From a virus: a stretch of 48,598 nucleotides of DNA. Positions 6,284 through 11,731 of this stretch are shown piece by piece (position 1 is the first letter of the stretch; each line of letters starts with the position of its first letter). The notes beneath the pieces were generated by a model. That model saw nothing but the letters and a program-made list of their open reading frames with translations, was not told where the DNA came from and searched no databases. The stretch spans positions 1 to 48,598 of IMG/VR virus record IMGVR_UViG_3300035698_003454; one strand, given 5' to 3'. A program made the translations under genes and the position numbers.

Positions 6284-6595
6284 TTACGCGTCTTCAAGGT
6301 AGCTATTGAAGTGTTTTTCTATCTCATCAACAAAATTATATCTTTCTAACCATTTTATAGCTTCTACCCCAGTAATAGATTCAAGTCCATCACCTTCGCA
6401 ATATGAATTGGTGCCACATAAATGTCTATATTTAGTCATTGCTCCACCTTTCCCAGCAATAAAATATGCTCCTTTTTTTGTTATATATAATGATTCTTTC
6501 CAATAGTTAAAATCATTAGGATATAAATAAGATTCTGTAGCAATGCATATTGCTGTTTCCGTGTTGTATCTTTTTTTATTAATTATTTTAATCAT
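6284..6595 (-). CDS. Conserved mobile-element protein of unknown function
   Basis: A 103-residue protein whose pattern I recognise from many plasmid and phage proteins: MIKIINKKRYNTETA, then SLYITKKGAYFIAGKGGA and a Cys pair region, then a C-terminal helix (AIKWLERYNFVDEIEKHF). Intact by length. Function not established. It lies 12 bases upstream of the DUF932 gene and is probably co-transcribed with it. Confidence 0.7.
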   Translation of the reverse strand: MIKIINKKRYNTETAICIATESYLYPNDFNYWKESLYITKKGAYFIAGKGGAMTKYRHLCGTNSYCEGDGLESITGVEAIKWLERYNFVDEIEKHFNSYLEDA

Positions 6596-6635
6596 TTGTA
6601 TATTCTCCCTGCTGCTGTGAGTAAATACTTGTTTT

Positions 6636-6854
6636 CTATTGATTTAATTCTTTTGGTTCTTCTAGATAAGGTATTTTTACATTGCTTGAATTAATAAGTT
6701 GATATGCAATTTGTATTTTTGCTGTATTTATAATGTTTTTAGCAAACTTGTTTATTTCTCTAGCTTGTTTGATAGAGATTTCTCCTTTTTTAAAGGCAAT
6801 AAATGCATGTATTAATTCATTTCTAAGCTGACTCATATGTTTTATTTCAGACAT
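6636..6854 (-). CDS. Small helical phage protein
   Basis: A 72-residue, mostly helical protein (LRNELIHAFIAFKKGEI, then QAREINKFAKNIINTAKI) ending in a conserved-looking KIPYLEE segment. Similar small proteins occur in many phages; I know of no defined role. AAGGAG precedes ATG at 6854, which lies inside the last codons of the upstream gene, so the pair is translationally coupled. Confidence 0.65.
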   Translation of the reverse strand: MSEIKHMSQLRNELIHAFIAFKKGEISIKQAREINKFAKNIINTAKIQIAYQLINSSNVKIPYLEEPKELNQ

Positions 6855-7144
6855 GTTGTTCTCCTTATTTCTCTTAAAAAAGCTAATTGTAATCTTTTGG
6901 TTAAAATTAGTTCTTGAGGTATATTTTTACAACTTAAATCAGTATTTTGAGTTAATATTTTTTTTATGTAATTATCGTGTAAATTATCTTTTGCTTTTTG
7001 TGCTTCTTTTTTTCTATAAATTTTTACTTTTTTTTTATTGCGTTTTCTCCATGCATAGACATGTATTTTGTTACATTTTAAGCAATATCCATTGTGATAT
7101 ATTTGTGTTTCTTTTCTACATGTTGAACAGATTCCAGATTTCAT
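6842..7144 (-). CDS. Zinc-ribbon basic protein
   Basis: A 100-residue protein. I use ATG at 7144, which overlaps the previous stop as ATGA and has AAAGGA eight bases upstream; a longer frame to 7198 exists. Residues 5-25 hold two CxxC pairs (CSTC and CLKC) around a short hairpin, a zinc ribbon, followed by a strongly basic stretch (YAWRKRNKKKVKIYRKK) that suggests nucleic-acid binding. The zinc-ribbon-plus-basic-arm layout resembles HNH-associated or recombination-endonuclease-like phage proteins, but I see no catalytic HNH residues. Confidence 0.6.
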   Translation of the reverse strand: MKSGICSTCRKETQIYHNGYCLKCNKIHVYAWRKRNKKKVKIYRKKEAQKAKDNLHDNYIKKILTQNTDLSCKNIPQELILTKRLQLAFLREIRRTTCLK

Positions 7145-7460
7145 TTTTTTGTCCTTTTTTGTGTTTCTTTCCATGATTTCTTGTCGGTGTACTTCCATCC
7201 ATCAAGAACGAGGTTTGTTGCTTTATCATTTGTTGTCCTGATAACAATACTTCTCTTTTTGATACATTTCGACATATTGCCTCCATATTGTTGTTCAAGC
7301 ATGATTGCTTGCCAAAGTCTATCAACATCAACAGTAGATATCTTCCTGCAGCAGCAGGCTATTGATATTGATAGGCAATGGTAAATAATCATCTGGCAGA
7401 TCAGAGATCGCCTGATTGGTTCTGACAACTTGACCTACCCTTGGAGCCTTTTAGAGTCAT
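7141..7460 (-). pseudogene. About 105-codon gene broken by two one-base frameshifts
   Basis: The span is 320 nt. Three frames carry coherent protein in turn: the start MTLK from ATG at 7460, then the +1 frame with APRVGQVVRTNQAISDLPDD and onward to QEDI, then the next +1 frame with TVDVDRLWQAIMLEQQYGG to a TGA that overlaps the ATG of the next gene. Removing one base near 7448 (AAAAGGC) and one near 7340 gives 318 nt, a clean 105-residue gene. The downstream coupling supports a formerly functional gene. Family unknown. Two independent lesions make decay more likely than a single sequencing slip, though repeated errors are possible. Confidence 0.6.
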
Positions 7461-7462
7461 AC

Positions 7463-7597
7463 TCAGGACTTGATAGGACGATTCTTAGTTTGAGTTGCAG
7501 CTAGTATGATCGTCATCATCTGCTGCGAATCTTCTATGAACCAAGTTTCACGTATCTTTGGCTCCCAGAAGTCTTTGATCAGATATTCATAAATCAT
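7463..7597 (-). CDS. 44-residue hypothetical protein
   Basis: A short frame starting MIYEYLIKDFWEPKIRETW with a weak GAAGAG site before ATG at 7597. It follows the upstream gene by eight bases and is followed by the start of the broken gene at 7460. It is acidic/aromatic at the N-terminus and ends in a small basic tail. No family recognised. It may be complete or the front of a longer damaged gene. Confidence 0.45.
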   Translation of the reverse strand: MIYEYLIKDFWEPKIRETWFIEDSQQMMTIILAATQTKNRPIKS

Positions 7598-7605
7598 GTG
7601 CTCTT

Positions 7606-7773
7606 CTAGTTTATAGGGATTCTTATATTGAAATCCCGCTGTACTGATCTAGCAGTAACTTCAAGATAGTCATCCCAACCATCTTGATAAGCTCTAGCTA
7701 TCCAAGAGTTATAAGCAGCTTCGATTGCTGCTCTTAACTCTTCATCTTTAATAGTCAACAATAACTCTTCCAT
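7606..7773 (-). CDS. 55-residue hypothetical protein
   Basis: I choose ATG at 7773 because it overlaps the stop of the upstream gene as TGATG, the signature of coupled translation. A longer start at 7788 also has a fair site. The protein is acidic and helical (LRAAIEAAYNSWIARAYQDG, then WDDYLEVTARSV). No motif or family recognised. Confidence 0.55.
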   Translation of the reverse strand: MEELLLTIKDEELRAAIEAAYNSWIARAYQDGWDDYLEVTARSVQRDFNIRIPIN

Positions 7774-7937
7774 CACATATCCCCCCATATATCCTCTCCG
7801 TAAACATCATCAAGTGTTTCCATCTGCTCCATGATATCAACCAAGTCCATACGAACCCCACGAACTTCTTTCTCAGGTAGGTGGTTATACTCTGTTGCTT
7901 GTAATATTTTACCGTTTGGTGTATTCATCCATTTCAT
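7773..7937 (-). CDS. 54-residue hypothetical protein
   Basis: GGAG lies eight bases before ATG at 7937. The protein begins MKWMNTPNGKILQATEYNH and has an acidic C-terminal half (LVDIMEQMETLDDVYGEDI). Its stop overlaps the start of the next gene. No known family. The mid part could be a short beta hairpin followed by a helix. Confidence 0.55.
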   Translation of the reverse strand: MKWMNTPNGKILQATEYNHLPEKEVRGVRMDLVDIMEQMETLDDVYGEDIWGDM

Positions 7938-7969
7938 AACTATTTCTCCATGGGTAAGGGGTAAGTGAC

Positions 7970-8092
7970 CTATGACAAGCGATCATAGACACATGGTGGG
8001 TTATCATGCTTCATTGTGCTGCTCTCTGCACATAACAAGGCATACAGAATAACTATCAACACGACTGCTGTAAGTAAAAGTATCTCAAACAT
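7970..8092 (-). CDS. 40-residue single-pass membrane protein
   Basis: I choose ATG at 8092 with TTGGAGAG directly upstream; the longer frame to 8251 runs back through the intergenic hairpin and into the terminase gene. Residues 2-22 (FEILLLTAVVLIVILYALLCA) form one transmembrane helix, followed by a short hydrophilic tail with a Cys and ending DRLS. It is the first gene of the left minus arm and would be among the first made from the divergent promoter region. Its role is unknown; tiny membrane proteins in this position often act on the host envelope. Confidence 0.6.
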   Translation of the reverse strand: MFEILLLTAVVLIVILYALLCAESSTMKHDNPPCVYDRLS

Positions 8093-8110
8093 GATCTCTC
8101 CAAGTCCGAT

Positions 8111-8148
8111 AAAAAAAGGATAGGGAAAAATCCCTATAAACAAAGAAT
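8111..8148 (-). promoter_or_regulatory. Hairpin motif, copy 1, upstream of the left minus operon
   Basis: An inverted repeat of seven bases (ATAGGGA, four A, TCCCTAT; 8120-8137) with an A-run on one side and AACAAAG on the other. A second copy sits at 9437-9470. Read on the minus strand both copies are TTGT, four bases, TAGGG, a short loop, TTCCCTATCC, T-run. Both lie just upstream of a minus-strand gene (7970-8092 and 9076-9390), so a promoter, operator or leader hairpin for minus-strand genes is likely. Mechanism inferred. Confidence 0.5.
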
Positions 8149-8176
8149 TGTAATACACGTTAAAGCCTGCTATTCT
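8148..8176 (+). promoter_or_regulatory. Possible sigma70-type promoter for the plus arm
   Basis: TTGTAA is followed after about 18 bases by TATTCT, each 4 of 6 to the sigma70 consensus, ending about 20 bases before a strong ribosome site (TAGGAGGTAAC) of the small terminase gene. Weak by sequence alone; position is the main support. Confidence 0.3.
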
Positions 8177-8195
8177 TAAGTAGGAGGTAACATAT

Positions 8196-8627
8196 ATGGG
8201 TGAAGTATATCTAAATCTACTAGATGGACAGCGTAAGAAGTTTGAAGACATAAACCTTCTTCGGGTTGCTATTGATGATTACTTTGAAGACTGTGACGAA
8301 AGACGAGCACCATATACAGTTAGTGGACTAGCATTAGCACTAGAAACTAACCGTAAAACTCTTATGAATATCCAGAAAGCAGACTATTATACTAATGATT
8401 TCAAGCAGTTAGTTAGTCTTGCTAAACAAAAGATACTCTCACGTACAGAGGAAGGAATGTTATCTGGTCATCTAAATGCTACTGGTTCCATTTTCACACT
8501 TAAAAACAATTTCGGTTATGTAGATAAGATAGAACAAGTTAATACAGATGGAAACAATACTAATACACTAGAAATGAACAGGTTACGAGTTATTGAAGCT
8601 AATAAAGTAATAGAATGTGATACATAG
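8196..8627 (+). CDS. terS: Terminase small subunit
   Basis: A 143-residue protein that should recognise the packaging site on concatemeric DNA and hand it to the large terminase. The N-terminal region has the small-subunit pattern: a segment with YFEDCDERRAPYTVSGLALA followed by TNRKTL, a helix-turn-helix typical of the GP3-package type of small terminase; the middle helices (KQILSRTEEGMLSGHLNATG, then FTLKNNFGY) are also standard. AGGAGG precedes ATG at 8196. Placed at the head of the packaging and capsid block, separated from the large subunit by a minus-strand pair and about 340 bases of noncoding DNA, which may hold the packaging site. Confidence 0.85.
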   Translation: MGEVYLNLLDGQRKKFEDINLLRVAIDDYFEDCDERRAPYTVSGLALALETNRKTLMNIQKADYYTNDFKQLVSLAKQKILSRTEEGMLSGHLNATGSIFTLKNNFGYVDKIEQVNTDGNNTNTLEMNRLRVIEANKVIECDT

Positions 8628-8980
8628 AAAGCCTGCTGTTTTTATACTAAGACTATACAGTAACTAACTACCAGCCAAGATAACCAAAAAACCCAATGAA
8701 ACTAAGGCTATCTGATAAAGTAATCTAAAAACAACTTAAAAATATGATCAAAAATAACCAAAAACAACCAAAAACAACCAAAAACAATCAGTATATCCAT
8801 TAAAATTATCAACATTTCGCTGAGAACACCCTAAATCACCCTTTATACCAAGTCATACCATATATGTAAGTAGCTGATATATGGGCACTAAGTGCCAGTC
8901 CTCCACGGGCGGGTAACAAGGTTAAATTGGATGGGGCACAAGATATGGTATTACAATGGCATAAGGGCATGCATAATCCT
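8628..8980. other. Noncoding stretch between small terminase and SSB-like unit
   Basis: About 350 bases with no convincing gene on either strand. It contains four exact-period 10-bp A-rich repeats (8751-8790), an A/C-rich lead-in, a self-complementary GGCACTAAGTGCC near 8885, and a GC-rich patch (CTCCACGGGCGGG near 8900). The contrast with the densely packed genes suggests a cis-acting region such as a packaging or replication site; this is inference. Confidence 0.55.
8751..8790. repeat. Four 10-bp A-rich direct repeats
   Basis: Four consecutive units of consensus AAAAYAAYCA, each exactly 10 bp. A-tracts repeated at the helical pitch bend DNA. A terminase or replication-initiator binding site is possible, as is a bend that assists one. 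Confidence 0.8.
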
Positions 8981-8998
8981 AAAAAGCCCCGAAGGGCT
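8981..8998 (-). terminator. Rho-independent terminator with TTCG loop
   Basis: On the minus strand AGCCC-TTCG-GGGCT is followed at once by TTTTT. It lies downstream of the SSB-like gene and its 19-codon partner and would end that short minus-strand transcript before it runs into the small terminase. Confidence 0.85.
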
Positions 8999-9016
8999 AG
9001 CTATACGAGGCTCCTG

Positions 9017-9076
9017 TTATCGTAACATGGAGTAAAGTCCTGCCAGTAGAACCAGCAGGACAAATACACCGAACAT
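9017..9076 (-). CDS. 19-residue hydrophobic membrane peptide
   Basis: The ATG at 9076 overlaps the stop of the SSB-like gene as TAATG, so ribosomes can restart directly. The peptide starts MFGVFVLLVLLAGLYS and ends MLR: one short transmembrane helix with a positively charged end. It is too short for normal gene calls. The coupling and the terminator just after it support real expression. Function unknown; a membrane effector or lysis-timing peptide is possible. Confidence 0.5.
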   Translation of the reverse strand: MFGVFVLLVLLAGLYSMLR

Positions 9077-9390
9077 TAAAACGGTGCGTTGTAGTCATTG
9101 TCGGAAGGATCATCCTCTTCCTCGATAACCATCTCAGGTTCCCACAGCTTGAGAACCTTGAAGCCTGCTACATACGCAGACTTGCTCTTGAAGATCACCT
9201 CACCATCGTTGTCACGCTTAATCTTTGGGCCAACGGCAGTAACCTCAAAGTCCAGCTTCTGATACTTCTCAGGAACCTGACCCTTGAACGATACCACAGG
9301 GACAGAGATGCTGCGACCATCTGCACGACCAGCGTTGATAAGGATGTTTTCTGCTCCAACGAAGTTTACTTTACCGGTGATAGTTTTCAT
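9076..9390 (-). CDS. SSB-like single-stranded-DNA-binding protein
   Basis: A 104-residue protein. I use ATG at 9390 with AAGGAG seven bases upstream; a longer frame reaches into the noncoding leader. The body is beta-rich and fits a small OB fold. The C-terminus is strongly acidic (MVIEEEDDPSDNDYNAPF), ending in Pro-Phe like the protein-docking tip of bacterial SSB (which ends DIPF). I infer single-strand DNA binding in replication or recombination; no polymerase is visible in the window for it to serve. It is a one-gene minus-strand island between the terminase genes, with its own hairpin motif upstream and terminator downstream. Confidence 0.6.
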   Translation of the reverse strand: MKTITGKVNFVGAENILINAGRADGRSISVPVVSFKGQVPEKYQKLDFEVTAVGPKIKRDNDGEVIFKSKSAYVAGFKVLKLWEPEMVIEEEDDPSDNDYNAPF

Positions 9391-9727
9391 AATAGCTCCT
9401 TGTAAGTATGCAGCACATGATTGTGACTGCAAGGTTTTAAAAAGGATAGGGAAGAACCCCTACACACAAGAGAGAGCATAGGTAGCAGGCAGAGGGATAG
9501 GGTTGTTAGGGTATTGTTTTTTTTGGTCAGAGTACCCCTTTGCCAGACCAAGCCAGACCAATCTAGCCAGCTTACAGGAATTGGGGGTCTACCTACCCCT
9601 ATATACGTTCCTCTCAATCCCAAGAGTCTTTATGAAAAAAAATATGAAATAATTTTCCCTGAGAGCTCTATATTTGCTATAAAGAAAAAATTGTGAAATA
9701 CTTTTATAAGAGAATAAGGAGTTGTTA
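9391..9727. other. Noncoding leader region before the large terminase
   Basis: About 340 bases. It holds the second hairpin motif (9437-9470), a purine-rich patch with repeated GATAGGG/TTAGGG (9497-9520), a run of eight T (9518-9525), a C-rich patch with CCAGACCAA repeated twice (9541-9575) and an AT-rich stretch before the terminase ribosome site. Short ORFs here have no ribosome sites and no coding character. A promoter for the large terminase is likely in the AT-rich part but I cannot place it. Confidence 0.55.
9437..9470 (-). promoter_or_regulatory. Hairpin motif, copy 2, upstream of the SSB-like gene
   Basis: AAAAAGGATAGGGAAGAACC followed by CCTACACACAAG. It is the same design as the copy at 8111-8148, with stem TAGGG/CCCTA and AAAAAGGATAGGGAA shared exactly. 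It lies 47 bases upstream of the SSB-like ATG on the minus strand. Confidence 0.5.
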
Positions 9728-11164
9728 ATGTCATATAATGATGAGTTAACTAAGGATATTGCTGAGTTCACCCATGATCCACTATCTTTTGTTTATTATG
9801 CATTCCCTTGGGGGGAGGGGGAATTAAAGGGGTTTGATGGCCCTGATACTTGGCAGGTAGAGATGTTGAAGAGAGTTGGTGATGGGTTAAGAGCTGGTGG
9901 TGAGTTAGGGGCTATTATTAGAGAGGCTGCTAGTACTGGTCATGGTACAGGAAAATCTGCTCTTGTAGCATGGTTAATTCATTGGGCAATGGCTACTTAT
10001 AGGGACACAACTGGGGTTGTTACAGCTAATACAGAGAACCAGTTAAGGACAAAAACTTGGTCAGAGATGGCTAAGTGGAACAGGATGTGTATTATTAAGG
10101 ATTGGTTTGAGTTAACAGCAACTAGTTTTTTCAGCACAGATCCTAAATACAAAAAGACTTGGAGGTTTGATGTAATTCCTTGGTCTGAGAAAAATACAGA
10201 GGCTTTTGCTGGGTTACATAATCGAGGTAAAAGGATATTACTTATATTTGATGAAGCTTCAGCCATACCAGATACTATATGGGAAGTTTCTGAAGGGGCA
10301 TTGACTGATAAGGATACAGAGATATTGTGGTTTGTTTTTGGAAATCCTACCAAGAATATAGGCAGGTTTAGAGAGTGTTTTGGTAAGTTTAGACATAGAT
10401 GGGCTAATACTAGGGTGGATAGTCGGACCGCTAAGATGACAAATAAGGATCAACTGAATGATTGGATTGATGATTATGGGATACAGAGTGACTTTGTCAA
10501 GGTACGTGTATTGGGGGAATTTCCACAAGCAGGCACAGATCAGTTTATTTCTACAGGTTTAGTAGAAGCAGCAATGGAAAGAGAAGTAGAAGTTCCTTTT
10601 GGTGCTCCTAAGTTATTTGGAGTTGATGTCGCCCGTTATGGTGAAGATAGTACAGTTATTACTAGAGTTCATGGTCGTAAGCTAGAAGAGATTCATGAGT
10701 ATAAGGGTTTGGATACAATGGAGGTAGCCGCTAAAGTTGCTGAAATGTGGAATAGATACCATCCTGATCATGTATTTGTAGATAGTATTGGCATTGGTGC
10801 TGGTGTATTTGATAGACTTAAACAACTAGGATTTTACCCTATAGAGGTCATTAGTAGTAATAAGGCAGAGGATGAGAGACAGTTCTTTAATAGAAGAATA
10901 GAGATGTGGTCTAGAATGAAAGATTGGCTCCGGTTAGCTCAAATTCCAGATGATGTTAAGTTGAAGGATGATCTTATTGGTATATCTTATGGTCATGATG
11001 CTAAGTCTAGACTTCAGTTAGAGAAGAAGGTTGATATGAAAAGGCGTGGTTTAAGTAGTCCTGACCGTGGAGATTCACTTGCTTTATGTTTTTCATATGA
11101 AACACCACCTATAAATATAGTTGATATAAATGAACTATATCCAGATTATTATGAAGATATATAA
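9728..11164 (+). CDS. terL: Terminase large subunit
   Basis: A 478-residue packaging motor. ATG at 9728 has AAGGAG upstream; two codons earlier a TTG is open but less likely. The N-terminal ATPase has Walker A GHGTGKS (residues about 71-77) and Walker B ILLIFDEAS (about 171-179). The C-terminal RNase-H-like nuclease has its acidic residues in FGVDVARYG (D300), FVDSIGIG (D352) and RGDSLAL (D449). Length and motif order are complete. It moves DNA into the prohead through the portal and cuts the concatemer. Followed directly by small genes and the portal. Confidence 0.95.
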   Translation: MSYNDELTKDIAEFTHDPLSFVYYAFPWGEGELKGFDGPDTWQVEMLKRVGDGLRAGGELGAIIREAASTGHGTGKSALVAWLIHWAMATYRDTTGVVTANTENQLRTKTWSEMAKWNRMCIIKDWFELTATSFFSTDPKYKKTWRFDVIPWSEKNTEAFAGLHNRGKRILLIFDEASAIPDTIWEVSEGALTDKDTEILWFVFGNPTKNIGRFRECFGKFRHRWANTRVDSRTAKMTNKDQLNDWIDDYGIQSDFVKVRVLGEFPQAGTDQFISTGLVEAAMEREVEVPFGAPKLFGVDVARYGEDSTVITRVHGRKLEEIHEYKGLDTMEVAAKVAEMWNRYHPDHVFVDSIGIGAGVFDRLKQLGFYPIEVISSNKAEDERQFFNRRIEMWSRMKDWLRLAQIPDDVKLKDDLIGISYGHDAKSRLQLEKKVDMKRRGLSSPDRGDSLALCFSYETPPINIVDINELYPDYYEDI

Positions 11165-11215
11165 TTTGCTTATATAAAAGATATTATGTTATACGATTAT
11201 TATAAGGAGTTCTAT

Positions 11216-11368
11216 ATGGCAACTAAAAAGTTTACTATAAAAGATTTATGTTTAAATAAAGATCCTCGTATGTATTCAGATCCAGAACCTTCCTATGAAT
11301 TTACGAATCGTAAGTTCACTAAAAATAGTGGAAATGTTTATTCCTACGATGATGATGATGATGAATAA
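11216..11368 (+). CDS. 50-residue protein with an aspartate tail
   Basis: ATG at 11216 preceded by AAGGAG. The peptide begins MATKKFTIKDLCLNKDPRMY and ends in a run of Asp (SYDDDDDDE). No family recognised. Its place between terminase and portal suggests a small virion-assembly or packaging accessory, but there is no direct evidence. Confidence 0.55.
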   Translation: MATKKFTIKDLCLNKDPRMYSDPEPSYEFTNRKFTKNSGNVYSYDDDDDE

Positions 11369-11401
11369 GGTTTAATAGCAAGTACATAATTGGGGTTATA
11401 G

Positions 11402-11731
11402 ATGAAAGATAATAGAAGTTTACAAGAAAAGATTTATGAAAATCAAATTTGTTCCTTAGTTGGTAAGCAACTTGAAAAACATTATCCCGGTTGGAAATGG
11501 TGGGTTGAATGTGTTTTAGCTACAGGTATTGTTTCTATACGCAATTTAGAACTAAATGGTGATTATGGATTTTGTATTCCATTAGATAAACTCTTAAATG
11601 AGACTGATCCTAAAATTGTTATGCAAGCTTGCGGTGAGATACTAGAAAGACATCGTATGGATGTTGGAGCTAGAAAACAATTTAATATTAAAAGAGACTT
11701 TGCTGGCTCTGCTATAGGAGATATTAGTTAA
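11402..11731 (+). CDS. Hypothetical protein upstream of the portal
   Basis: A 109-residue protein, compact and mixed alpha/beta, with a tryptophan-rich segment (YPGWKWWVECVLATGIV) and a C-terminal basic helix. Its stop TAA overlaps the portal ATG (TTAATGG), so the two are co-translated. Proteins of this size and place are common before the portal in podoviruses of this type, and I do not know their role. Confidence 0.65.
   Translation: MKDNRSLQEKIYENQICSLVGKQLEKHYPGWKWWVECVLATGIVSIRNLELNGDYGFCIPLDKLLNETDPKIVMQACGEILERHRMDVGARKQFNIKRDFAGSAIGDIS

Noticed and set aside
6853-7176. 107-residue Phe/Leu-rich plus-strand frame
   Set aside because: Antisense of the zinc-ribbon gene at 6842-7144; hydrophobicity arises from complementing Lys-rich codons.
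7116-7331. 71-residue minus-strand frame overlapping the broken gene
   Set aside because: Its sequence lacks coding character, and it conflicts with the three coherent frame segments of the 7141-7460 gene.
7610-7630. TTTATAGGGATTCTTAT resembling the hairpin motif start
   Set aside because: It lies across the end of a minus-strand gene, in the opposite orientation to the two motif copies, and lacks the pairing arm at the right distance.
8160-9165. AAGCCTGCT seen three times (about 8163, 8630 and 9158)
   Set aside because: Nine bases, one copy inside a coding sequence and no common position relative to genes; may be chance.
9514-9771. Short frames on both strands upstream of the large terminase
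   Set aside because: No ribosome sites, low-complexity composition and mutual overlap; treated as noncoding leader.
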